DNA of 64,000 nt from Nitrospira sp. (lineage in GTDB: Bacteria > Nitrospirota > Thermodesulfovibrionia > Thermodesulfovibrionales > Dissulfurispiraceae): assembly GCA_002634385.1 (NCBI GenBank), contig NSJL01000010.1, positions 85,904 to 149,903 on the forward strand. Direction: 5' to 3'. Made by a program: the position numbers and the translations under genes. Positions 8,392 to 15,922 of the stretch are shown one piece after another. The stretch's first letter is position 1. Each line of letters starts with the position of its first letter. The notes below the pieces were generated by a model. The model ran no database searches and was not told the DNA's origin. It saw nothing but the letters and a program-made list of their open reading frames with translations.

Positions 8392-9741
8392 ATGTTGTCC
8401 TGTCGTATGGTGAATATCCTGGTTGTCGGCGGCGCCCCGGCGGACCTGACCTCACTGAAACTTGTGGCGGAAAGGGAAGGGGGCGAGGTGTTCTCTTTTC
8501 CCTCTGTCTCCGGGGCCATGGATTGGTGCCGGGAAAACATTCCTGACATCGTTGTGGTGGATTCCCGGGTATCCCCTCCCGGCGGTTTTGAATTTATCCG
8601 GTCTTTCCGCGCCCTCCGGGACATGGAGGATATTCCCCTGTTCCTGATGACCGATGCCGGTGAGCAGCAGTTCCGGTGCGAAGCGCTGGAGGAAGGGATC
8701 ACCAACTTCCTTGATTTCCTTGTCAGGCCCCTCGATCCTGTCGAGAGCGCTGCCCGCATGCGGAATGCATGCGCCTACCGGCGGAAACAGAAACTGCTCC
8801 TGGAGCAGCAGAGGGAGCGGGAGCAGGCGGAAGAGGAAGCGCGCAGAGTCGCGGATCATGTGCGGGCACTGTACGATGCCTCCCCGGACATGGTCTTTCT
8901 TCTCGATGAAACCGGATCGGTGGCGGGCATGAATGGCAATGCCGTGCAAGGGTACGGGTATGCCCGTGAAGAGCTGTCGGCGATGTCCCCTGAGGAGCTG
9001 AAGGGAGGGTGGGTTCCCTGGGAAGATGCCCGGGAGTCTATCCGGGGAGCACTGACGGGCGGGAGGCTCGACTTTGAGGAAGTGGCGAGGCGGAAAAACA
9101 GTGAGGAGTTTCCTGTTACGGTCCGCCTGCGGAGAGTAGGACCTGGACAAAACGGGGGAAAAGAGGGCAGGGCGTATGTGGTAGCGGTAGTACGGGATAT
9201 CTCCCGATGGAAAATGATGGAGCAGCAGCTCCACACCCTGGCCTTTTTCGATTCCCTTACCGGCCTTCCCAATCGCACTCTCTTCTTTGACAGGCTGCAC
9301 CATTCCGTTGCCTTTGCACGCCGGAACAACCGCATGATGGGTCTTCTGTTCCTCGACCTTGATGGCTTTCAATCGATCAACGATACCTTCGGGCACAGCG
9401 CGGGGGACATGGTGCTGAAGAGTGCGGCGCAAAGGCTGAAAGGGTGCGTGCGCGAATCGGATACCGTAGCGCGCATGGGCGGCGACGAGTTTGCCCTTAT
9501 TCTCACCACGATCACGAAGGAGCAGGACGCGGCCCTTGTGTCCGAGAAGATTATCCGCACCTTCGATGCGCCCTTTCGCCTGGACGGCAAGGAGTGCTTT
9601 ATCGGGGCGAGCATAGGGATCAGCCTCTATCCCGACAACGGCGATGACGCACAGATTCTGCTCAAAAAGGCAGACATCGCCATGTACCGTGTCAAGGACA
9701 GGGGCAGGAACAGCTACAAGTTCTACCGCGAATCCCTTTAG
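8392..9741 (+). CDS. REC-PAS-GGDEF diguanylate cyclase
   Basis: A 449-residue protein starting at ATG 8392 behind GGGGAGGT. Residues about 6-125 are a receiver-like domain that has lost the usual acidic pair (ILVVGGAP instead of VVDD) but keeps an aspartate in VVVDSRV. A coiled coil and a PAS domain (about 155-275) follow, then a GGDEF domain with an intact MGGDEFAL active site and an upstream RESD inhibitory-site motif at the correct five-residue spacing. It should make c-di-GMP and be feedback inhibited. No EAL domain is present. The c-di-GMP it makes may feed the PilZ protein at 13673 and the riboswitch at 15798, which is inference from proximity. Confidence 0.85.
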   Translation: MLSCRMVNILVVGGAPADLTSLKLVAEREGGEVFSFPSVSGAMDWCRENIPDIVVVDSRVSPPGGFEFIRSFRALRDMEDIPLFLMTDAGEQQFRCEALEEGITNFLDFLVRPLDPVESAARMRNACAYRRKQKLLLEQQREREQAEEEARRVADHVRALYDASPDMVFLLDETGSVAGMNGNAVQGYGYAREELSAMSPEELKGGWVPWEDARESIRGALTGGRLDFEEVARRKNSEEFPVTVRLRRVGPGQNGGKEGRAYVVAVVRDISRWKMMEQQLHTLAFFDSLTGLPNRTLFFDRLHHSVAFARRNNRMMGLLFLDLDGFQSINDTFGHSAGDMVLKSAAQRLKGCVRESDTVARMGGDEFALILTTITKEQDAALVSEKIIRTFDAPFRLDGKECFIGASIGISLYPDNGDDAQILLKKADIAMYRVKDRGRNSYKFYRESL

Positions 9742-9748
9742 TGCCTTT

Positions 9749-9874
9749 TTACTGTGGCGGTGGCGGCGGAATGATGATGACGGGCGGTCCTCCGGGGTGG
9801 GGCGGACGTGCCACGCACGAAGCCAGGGAAAACAGCAGAACTGCCGCTAAAAACACTGTCATTCTCTTTCTCAT
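9749..9874 (-). CDS. Very small proline-rich lipoprotein
   Basis: On the minus strand, 41 codons encode MRKRMTVFLAAVLLFSLASC followed by a short tail rich in proline (PPHPGGPP, then IIIPPPPPQ). The charged N-terminus, hydrophobic core and LASC lipobox make a textbook lipoprotein signal; the mature part would be only about 22 residues. It is convergent with the GGDEF gene. No good Shine-Dalgarno is visible, which keeps confidence moderate. Function unknown. Confidence 0.45.
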   Translation of the reverse strand: MRKRMTVFLAAVLLFSLASCVARPPHPGGPPVIIIPPPPPQ

Positions 9875-10274
9875 GGCACTATTCTAAAAGGAGTGGAGCG
9901 AAAAAGACAACAGGGGGCTATCGGAGCTCTACCCCCCTCTCCCCTCTGCTCGTGCCACTCCGGTACCTCTTCTTTATGCCCCCACTTTTCATTATCCCCG
10001 AGTTTGGCATAAAAATTGAATGATTGTACCTGGTTAATGGCCCTATTCTTGCGGGGGAAATTGCTCTGCAAGGGGAATGCCCTCTTTTGAAGGGGAGGAG
10101 GTTTTCCCCTGTGCAATGGTGATAATTCAAGGCGTTATCTTCTAACTCCCTGCATAGGGCTCCTCCGGATGGACACTATAGTATATAAGGAGAGGGGGAA
10201 AATAGACGAAGTCGAAAGGGGGGGAGCAGGGTAGCGTAGTTCCGGTTTTTGGGACTTTTCCCGATTCGTAAGTG

Positions 10275-10290
10275 GTAATTTCGCCATTTC
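10275..10290 (-). promoter_or_regulatory. Putative enhancer motif GAAATGGCGAAATTAC
   Basis: Read on the minus strand, this site shares AATGGCGA plus flanking A/T with sites at 14624, 25871 and 25922. Each lies upstream of a candidate sigma-54 promoter, as an activator binding site should; here the distance to the -24 element is about 40 bases. Confidence 0.35.
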
Positions 10291-10323
10291 TTGAGAAGGG
10301 AGACAGCTGAGGCGCTTTTTCCC

Positions 10324-10340
10324 TGGCAAATGCATGGCGC
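10324..10340 (+). promoter_or_regulatory. Candidate sigma-54 promoter for the kinase operon
   Basis: TGGCAAATGCATGGCGC has GG at 10325-10326 and GC at 10337-10338 with the required ten bases between them. The -12 element reads TGGC rather than TTGC, so this is weaker than the two sites further downstream. It would start transcription near 10350, upstream of the kinase start at 10433. Confidence 0.35.
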
Positions 10341-10432
10341 TGACGGCCTTCCGGTAAAACGAGAGTAATTTTATCCGGGAGGGCCGACGCATGATGGAGA
10401 GGTGTGGTGGGTCCAAACAGGAAAATGTTTCA

Positions 10433-12265
10433 ATGAGGAGAAAAATAATCTTCAGCTTGTGCAGCATTACCCTCGTCTTTCTTGCGGGGGGGATTTACAT
10501 TATTGTATCCATCGAAGATACCACTTCCACAATGAACACTCTTGTACAGCTCCACAGGGCTGAAATTCTGAGAGAGCACCTGTTGACACAGGTCAAAATA
10601 GTACAGTTCGACATAAGCCAGGGCGGCGCGTACGGTACCGGGGATGCGCAGCTTTTTACGAGGCACATCAATGAGGTGAAGAAAACGGCGGAAGCCTGTT
10701 TCTTCTGCCATCATTCCGAGAGGGTAATGGTGAAGCTTGCAGGTCTGCAGAACCGGATCGACCGTTATACATCGGCCGTATCGGACCTGCTACCGGGCAA
10801 AGTGAGCGCAGCCGGCCTGCAGGAGACAAGGGATGCGGCTCTCACCATGGGAAGGGAGATTATCGAAGAGATCCGGAAAACGATTCTCCTGTCCGATAGA
10901 ATGCTTGACGAGAAGACGGCCTCCTCTCTCCGGAAAGTGAAGATGGTAAAGGGAATTCTGTATACTCTTGTTCTGGTCGGCCCCCTGCTGGCAGGGGTAT
11001 TTGCCTATGTCTGGTTGCACGGGATAACGAAACCGGTGCACCATTTGCTGTATGCGACGCGAAGGCTTATGGGAGGGGATCTTGCGTACCGCATAGAGGG
11101 CATGGAAAACGAGTTCGGCGAGGTGGCGGTCTCGTTCAACGAAATGGCGGAATCTCTCAAAGATCACATGCTCCGTATTGAGGAAAGCGAAAAAAAATAC
11201 CGGATCTTGTTCGAGAGCGCGGGAGATGCCATTTTCATCCTCGACGGAGAGGGGGATGACAAGGGGAGAATCGTGGAGGCGAACCGGGCGGCAGCGGAAA
11301 TGCACGGCTACACCGCCGATGAGTTGCGCACCATGACCATTATGGATCTCGATATCCCGGAGGATGCAATGAAGGCTCCCGGGAGGCTCCACTCCGTCCT
11401 GGCGGGACAGCGGATCAAAGTGGAGGTGAATCATCGCAAAAGGGATGGAACTGTCTTCCCCCTCGAAGTGAGCGCCGGACTCATAGAGCTGAAAGATCAC
11501 AAATACATCCTGGCTTTTGACAGGGATATTACCGAACGGAGACTGACTGAAGAGACGCTCCAACGCGCTGAACAGCTCAGGATATGCGGAGAATTGGCCA
11601 CCTGCCTTGCCCACGAGATCAAAAATCCCCTTGCCTGTATCAAAATAGCGATAGAAATTTTTCATCAGCTGAACTCCCTCCCCGAAAGCGAAAGGAACAT
11701 TCTCGGGAAAGTGATAGACGAAATAGGGAAGATCGAACTGCTCATTAAAGACCTGCTGAACTTTGCAAAGCCGCCAAAACCGCAATTGATCGAGATCGAA
11801 GTGAACAAGATCCTGAGCGCTACAATCGAGTTCTCGCTCAAGCATCCCTCGTTTTCAAGGGCGGATGAGAGAAAAATTATCGTGGCAAAGGACCTGTATG
11901 AGCCCCTTCCCCTTGTGAAGGCGGATCCCCTTCAATTGAGACAGGTGTTCATGAATCTGTTGATCAATGCGGCCGATGCAATGCCCGACGGGGGCGGGTT
12001 AACAGTGAGCTCCGCCTGCAATGTCCTGTGCGATTCCGTCGAAATCTCTTTCTGCGATACCGGCAAGGGGATCGAGACCGCTCTGCTGAAAAAAATTTTT
12101 GAACCTTTCTTCACTACGAAGGCAAAGGGGACGGGGCTGGGGTTAGCCGTAGTAAAGAGGCTGATCGAGCAGCAGGGAGGCAGTATCGAAGTACGGAACA
12201 ATGAAAAGAGGGGCGCATCATTTGTGATATCCCTCCCGGTCAATGGGGAAAAGGGACAGGTATGA
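10433..12265 (+). CDS. Haem-c-binding sensor histidine kinase
   Basis: A 610-residue membrane kinase started at ATG 10433 (MRRKIIFSLCSITLVFLAGG), where a clear membrane anchor begins. The periplasmic region (about 28-170) contains CFFCH (C89, C92, H93), a c-type haem attachment motif, so the sensor probably binds haem c and reads redox state or a diatomic ligand. A second membrane span (KGILYTLVLVGPLLAGVFAY), HAMP, PAS, HisKA (LAHEIKNPLACI with the phospho-histidine) and HATPase_c (N, G1 and G2 boxes) follow. Its stop overlaps the start of the NtrC-type regulator by 4 bases, so the two are a cognate pair. The location beside the cytochrome locus suggests that locus as target. Confidence 0.85.
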   Translation: MRRKIIFSLCSITLVFLAGGIYIIVSIEDTTSTMNTLVQLHRAEILREHLLTQVKIVQFDISQGGAYGTGDAQLFTRHINEVKKTAEACFFCHHSERVMVKLAGLQNRIDRYTSAVSDLLPGKVSAAGLQETRDAALTMGREIIEEIRKTILLSDRMLDEKTASSLRKVKMVKGILYTLVLVGPLLAGVFAYVWLHGITKPVHHLLYATRRLMGGDLAYRIEGMENEFGEVAVSFNEMAESLKDHMLRIEESEKKYRILFESAGDAIFILDGEGDDKGRIVEANRAAAEMHGYTADELRTMTIMDLDIPEDAMKAPGRLHSVLAGQRIKVEVNHRKRDGTVFPLEVSAGLIELKDHKYILAFDRDITERRLTEETLQRAEQLRICGELATCLAHEIKNPLACIKIAIEIFHQLNSLPESERNILGKVIDEIGKIELLIKDLLNFAKPPKPQLIEIEVNKILSATIEFSLKHPSFSRADERKIIVAKDLYEPLPLVKADPLQLRQVFMNLLINAADAMPDGGGLTVSSACNVLCDSVEISFCDTGKGIETALLKKIFEPFFTTKAKGTGLGLAVVKRLIEQQGGSIEVRNNEKRGASFVISLPVNGEKGQV

Positions 12266-13680
12266 GAAAGAAAAAGATTTTTCTGGTAGATGACGATGAA
12301 CTGATTGTAATGATCTTCGCAACGTCGTTGAGGGCTGAGGGATACGAGGTGCGGGCAGAGACGACGACCGATGATATCGTCAACAAAATCAGATCATGGT
12401 TCCCGGACATCATTCTTCTTGACGTAAACCTCCCCGGGATGAGCGGCATCGAGATCCTGAAGGAATTAAAAGGGTTCCGGGCGCATATCATAATGCTTAC
12501 CGCGGATGATTCTGCGGAGACCGCGGTGAAGGCGATGAAGTTGGGCGCCGCCGATTATGTCACGAAGCCGTTTAATATGGAGGAGGTGAAGATCGTTATC
12601 CGCAATTGTCTCGAAAAGATGAGGCTGGAACAGGAGGTGGAGCACCTCAGGAAGATCAGCTGCGAGTATTTCGAAAAGGAAATGGTGGGCGAATCAGAGA
12701 TGATACGGGACTTGCGGGAGAAGATAGAAAGACTGGCGGAGGCCCGTGTTCCGAGTATCCTGATCACCGGCGAGAGCGGCACCGGCAAGGAAGTGGTGGC
12801 GCGGAACATTCATCGGTTGATGTATGAGTCCGAGTGCGTCCCACGCCGTGAGCCTTTTGTGGCGGTCAATTGCGCCGCCCTGCCGGAACATCTGCTGGAA
12901 AGCGAGTTGTTCGGAGCCGAAAGGGGAGCGTTCACCGATGCCAAAGCGGACAGGAAAGGGGTTTTCGAGCTGGCGAACGGGGGAACGATACTCCTCGACG
13001 AGATCGGGGAAATGAATCCGGGGCTGCAGAGTAAATTGTTGAGGGTTCTGGAGGAGAGGGTGGTACGCCGCATTGGGGGCAAGGAAGATATGCCGGTCGA
13101 GGTGACCGTCATTGCCACGACGAACAAGAATCTCTCCCAGGCCATGAAGAACGGCGAGTTCAGGAACGACCTCTTCTTCAGGCTGAGTACCTTCTACCTG
13201 CATGTCCCCCCCTTGAGGGAGAGAAAGGACGATATCCCCCTGCTCGCCCGCTACTTCCTTTCCTACTTCTGCAGGCGCTATAACCGGAAAGCGATTCAGA
13301 AATTCTCCGAAGAGGCTGAAAAATGCCTTGTTTCCTATAACTGGCCGGGCAATATCCGCGAATTGAAGAACGTGGTCGAGAGGCTTGTCGTACTCGAGAA
13401 TGCTGCGGAAATACTTCCCCGGCACCTGCCGCATTGGTTGTCGGCGCAATCCCCTGCGGGAAACGCCCCTCTCGATCAGTATTTTGTCCTCCCCGAAGGC
13501 GGCATCTCCCTGGAGGACCTGGAAAAGAGCCTGATCGTACAGGCCCTCACCAGGGCGAATCATAATCAGACTCTCGCTGCAAAGCTGTTGAACATGAGCT
13601 ATTACGCTCTCCGGTATCAGATAAAGAAACTCAAGCTGGAACAGGAGGAGGGGGAGGAGGTGGAGGAGAGTATCAAATGA
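12262..13680 (+). CDS. NtrC-family sigma-54 response regulator
   Basis: A 472-residue protein with a complete receiver (VDDDE acidic pocket, phospho-acceptor in ILLDVNLPG, lysine in VTKPF), a AAA+ domain (about 145-375; [15 protein letters not shown]) and a C-terminal Fis helix-turn-helix (LAAKLLNMSYYALRYQIKKL). The sigma-54-contacting loop reads GAFTDA instead of GAFTGA, a natural variant that merits note. ATGA overlap with the haem-sensor kinase marks them as a two-component pair. It probably activates the candidate sigma-54 promoters at 10324, 14708 and 26014. It overlaps the convergent REC-PilZ gene by 8 bases. Confidence 0.9.
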   Translation: MRKKKIFLVDDDELIVMIFATSLRAEGYEVRAETTTDDIVNKIRSWFPDIILLDVNLPGMSGIEILKELKGFRAHIIMLTADDSAETAVKAMKLGAADYVTKPFNMEEVKIVIRNCLEKMRLEQEVEHLRKISCEYFEKEMVGESEMIRDLREKIERLAEARVPSILITGESGTGKEVVARNIHRLMYESECVPRREPFVAVNCAALPEHLLESELFGAERGAFTDAKADRKGVFELANGGTILLDEIGEMNPGLQSKLLRVLEERVVRRIGGKEDMPVEVTVIATTNKNLSQAMKNGEFRNDLFFRLSTFYLHVPPLRERKDDIPLLARYFLSYFCRRYNRKAIQKFSEEAEKCLVSYNWPGNIRELKNVVERLVVLENAAEILPRHLPHWLSAQSPAGNAPLDQYFVLPEGGISLEDLEKSLIVQALTRANHNQTLAAKLLNMSYYALRYQIKKLKLEQEEGEEVEESIK

Positions 13681-14362
13681 ATTCAACTCCCATCCGGTAG
13701 GTGTCGTTGCCCAGGGGAATGAGATTGCGGACGACCCCTGCTGTCAATTCAAAGAACGCGGTGAGGAGGCTGAATCTGATGATACTGCCGACTTCCAGCG
13801 GGGAATGCGTGCGTATTCCCATTCCCCCCTCGCTGATATCGATCGTCTCCCCGACTGCATAGCGCTTCACCGGGAGAAGGTCATCAAGGTAAAGGAAAGA
13901 GTACTGAATGGTCTGCGTGAGAGCCCTTCTTTCAAAACGTCTGTTTTCCTTCTGTTCTTTTCCGGGAGAGGGAGATATGCCGGGATTCCCGCTGCTCTTC
14001 CCGGTTCCGGACAGCAACTGCATGACGGCCTCTTTCATGGTAAGGAGGTCAAAAGGTTTCGGAAAGAAGAGGTGAGCACCCTCGTCTATCTCCTTCTTCA
14101 TGGCATCGGCAATATATGATGCAGACATGATGATGATGAGGGTATCCGAAGAGAGGTCTTTTATCCTTCGCATAATCTCGATACCATGGATATCGGGAAG
14201 ACACAAGTCGAGAAGGCAGAGATCGATATTCTCCCTCGCGATCGAAGCGAGCGCGTCAAGACCGTTTGAAGCGGTATCCACGGAAATGCAATCGCTTCGC
14301 AGCGCATAAGAAAGCGTGTAAAGCAATAAAGGCTCATCGTCGATGATGAGGATTTTCTTCAT
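13673..14362 (-). CDS. Response regulator with PilZ (c-di-GMP-binding) output
   Basis: A 229-residue protein. Residues 1-120 form a receiver (ILIIDDEP, LCLLDLCLPD, MSASYI, FPKPFDLL). Residues about 140-229 form a PilZ domain with both c-di-GMP-binding elements: an arginine-rich RRFERR (RxxxR) and DISEGGMGI (DxSxxG). It therefore couples a phosphorelay to c-di-GMP sensing. PilZ outputs act by protein contact, so its partner is not predictable from sequence. It is transcribed divergently from the NHL/cytochrome locus, convergent with the two-component pair, and is one of three c-di-GMP-related parts in this neighbourhood. Confidence 0.85.
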   Translation of the reverse strand: MKKILIIDDEPLLLYTLSYALRSDCISVDTASNGLDALASIARENIDLCLLDLCLPDIHGIEIMRRIKDLSSDTLIIIMSASYIADAMKKEIDEGAHLFFPKPFDLLTMKEAVMQLLSGTGKSSGNPGISPSPGKEQKENRRFERRALTQTIQYSFLYLDDLLPVKRYAVGETIDISEGGMGIRTHSPLEVGSIIRFSLLTAFFELTAGVVRNLIPLGNDTYRMGVEFI

Positions 14363-14623
14363 GCCGTTAATTTTGCAAGGAGCATGCCAGATATATCCTT
14401 GCGGACGGGCTTTCCTTCTCCTCCTTATAAAACAATAATTTTAAAAAGCTTTCCTGCCGGTTAGTCGGACGTCAAACAGTCGAGACTGTGCAAAATAATC
14501 AGAAAGTTTGGTTAATTGACCATATCCGGGATCCCCTGTCCTTCTTTCCCCAGTTTTATTGCAGGGGAACAAACATATCCGCGTTTCTCCTCTCATCTGG
14601 CTAAATTGTTAGATCCACTTTGT

Positions 14624-14639
14624 GCTTTCGCCATTTTAT
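14624..14639 (-). promoter_or_regulatory. Putative enhancer motif ATAAAATGGCGAAAGC
   Basis: Read on the minus strand, it shares AAATGGCGAAA with the sites at 10275 and 25871. It lies about 70-85 bases upstream of the sigma-54 promoter at 14708, a usual distance for an enhancer-binding protein site. Confidence 0.4.
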
Positions 14640-14707
14640 GCGCGTACCTGAAAAGCCTTGCCGGGATAACTCGTTGCATTATAAGTGAATAGCTGCTGTC
14701 GCTCTCT

Positions 14708-14724
14708 CTGGCATGTACATTGCT
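14708..14724 (+). promoter_or_regulatory. Sigma-54 promoter of the cytochrome locus
   Basis: CTGGCATGTACATTGCT matches the consensus YTGGCACG-N4-TTGCW at all but one position, with exactly ten bases between GG (14710-11) and GC (14722-23). Transcription would begin near 14735, only a few bases before ATG 14739, which would give an almost leaderless message. Either the promoter mainly serves the downstream genes or translation initiates unusually. Confidence 0.55.
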
Positions 14725-14738
14725 ATTATCTGAATGTC

Positions 14739-15704
14739 ATGAGAAACAGCCTGCAGAAAACGTTCGGAGCGCTCGGGTGCTGGATATGTATGATAGTGCT
14801 CGTGTCGACAGTGAGGACGGCTTCGGCAGTGCAGGTTTCCTACCTTTACAATTTGGCGAATTTCAATGGCACCGTTCCCTTCACGTGGGTAAAGGTTCTC
14901 CTGGATGAAAAGGCGGAAGAGGTCTATGTGGTAGATGTATCGACTCTATCGGTCAAGATCTTTAACAAGAGCGGCATGGAAGTGTATGAATTCGGGCTGG
15001 AGGGCTTCGGCCCTGTTTCCGATATCGCAATTGACGAGGCGGGCAACATCCTTCTCCTCTCCCCCGGACAGAGGGCGAAGGGATATTCCCTCGTTCGATG
15101 CAACTACCGGGGAGAGGCGGTATCGACCATAGAGGTAAAAAACCTTCCTCAGGGGCTCTCTTCCTCTTTCTTCCCCGACATGATACTGTACCGTACCGGG
15201 CGTATCTACCTGGTCGACAGGCCTTCGATGCAGGTAGTGGTGACGGATGCGCAAGGGCTTTTTGAAACGCATTACGATTTGGCTGCAATCCTGAAAATCG
15301 ATACGAAAAATAAAATGAATATGGATATTGTCGGGTTCAGTGTTGACAAGGACGGAAACCTGCTCTTTACTATTCCTGCTATCTTCACCGCGTACATCGT
15401 CTCTCCGGACCGCCAGGCGAGGAATTTCGGCACCCGCGGCAGCACTCCCGGAAAGTTCAATATCGTTGCGGGAATTACCTCCGATGACAAGGGAAACTAC
15501 TATGTGGTGGATACTTTGCGCTGTGTCGTGATGATCTTCGACAGCAATTTCGTATTCAAAACGGAATTCGGGTATCGCGGGAACGGACCGGGTAACCTGA
15601 CTGGTCCCCGGGATTTGGCGGTAGGAAACAACGGTATGCTGTATGTGACCCAATTGGCACGAAAGGGAGTAAGTATTTTCAGTATCACCGATATCGCCAA
15701 ATAA
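14739..15704 (+). CDS. Secreted NHL-type beta-propeller protein
   Basis: A 321-residue protein with a signal peptide (MRNSLQKTFGALGCWICM, hydrophobic core, cleavage near TASA). ATG 14739 is chosen because the signal begins there. The mature part repeats the NHL/six-bladed-propeller pattern (VSDIAIDEAGNILLLSP, VDKDGNLLFTIP, ITSDDKGNYYVVDT, PRDLAVGNNGMLYVT). An NHL-repeat gene also adjoins omcS in Geobacter, so a role in export, assembly or surface attachment of the cytochrome filament is plausible. It is the first gene after the sigma-54 promoter and is separated from the first cytochrome by the riboswitch leader. No enzymatic residues are recognised. Confidence 0.75.
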   Translation: MRNSLQKTFGALGCWICMIVLVSTVRTASAVQVSYLYNLANFNGTVPFTWVKVLLDEKAEEVYVVDVSTLSVKIFNKSGMEVYEFGLEGFGPVSDIAIDEAGNILLLSPGQRAKGYSLVRCNYRGEAVSTIEVKNLPQGLSSSFFPDMILYRTGRIYLVDRPSMQVVVTDAQGLFETHYDLAAILKIDTKNKMNMDIVGFSVDKDGNLLFTIPAIFTAYIVSPDRQARNFGTRGSTPGKFNIVAGITSDDKGNYYVVDTLRCVVMIFDSNFVFKTEFGYRGNGPGNLTGPRDLAVGNNGMLYVTQLARKGVSIFSITDIAK

Positions 15705-15797
15705 GGCGGCACACAGGAAAGAGAGGGAGGTGATCGCAGGAAGACAGAATGCAGTCCGGCGTGAGGAGACGGAAAACACTACGATGAAAAGGAAGAA

Positions 15798-15922
15798 GCC
15801 GGTTTTACCGGCAACAACAATCCTCCGAAAAAGGTAAACCCATCGAGAGATGGGGACACAAAGCCCACGGGTCCTGTGAGGGATGGCCGGGTTGCCGGAG
15901 CAAAAGAGTTTGGAGGATTGCT
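15798..15922 (+). promoter_or_regulatory. c-di-GMP-I (GEMM) riboswitch with SD-sequestering platform
   Basis: The aptamer core is 15823-15900. It has GGTAAACC, a stem CCCATC/GATGGG capped by a GAGA (GNRA) loop, GGGACACAAAGCC, then GATGGCCGGGTTGCCG, the hallmark GEMM-I layout. P1 can form from CTCCG (15823-15827) with CGGAG (15896-15900). Just 5', CAATCCTCC (15818-15826) is the exact complement of GGAGGATTG (15912-15920), the ribosome binding site of the cytochrome gene. P1 and this 9-base anti-SD pairing share bases, so ligand-stabilised P1 should free the SD (an ON switch). A third element, CCGGCAAC (15808-15815), can pair with GTTGCCGG (15891-15898). The base equivalent to G20 of the Vibrio Vc2 riboswitch appears to be G, favouring c-di-GMP over cGAMP; that alignment was by hand. 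Confidence 0.88.

Larger units (their letters stand above)
9875..10432. other. Long intergenic region before the sensor kinase
   Basis: Some 560 bases without a convincing gene. It holds a candidate sigma-54 promoter (10324-10340), an upstream AATGGCGA-type motif (10275-10290) and a weaker sigma-54-like site (TTTGGCATAAAAATTGAA at 10004-10021) whose -12 element reads GA instead of GC. An in-frame ATG at 10391 would extend the kinase upstream, but that extension has no signal-sequence character. Confidence 0.5.
14363..14738. other. Divergent control region of the cytochrome locus
   Basis: This 376-base region separates the REC-PilZ gene (minus) from the NHL gene (plus). It carries the AATGGCGA-type motif at 14624-14639 and the sigma-54 promoter at 14708-14724. 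The rest is AT-rich with no open reading frame of note. Confidence 0.6.

Noticed and set aside
10004..10021. Sigma-54-like site TTTGGCATAAAAATTGAA
   Set aside because: The -12 element reads GA instead of the nearly invariant GC, and it is more than 400 bases from the next gene.
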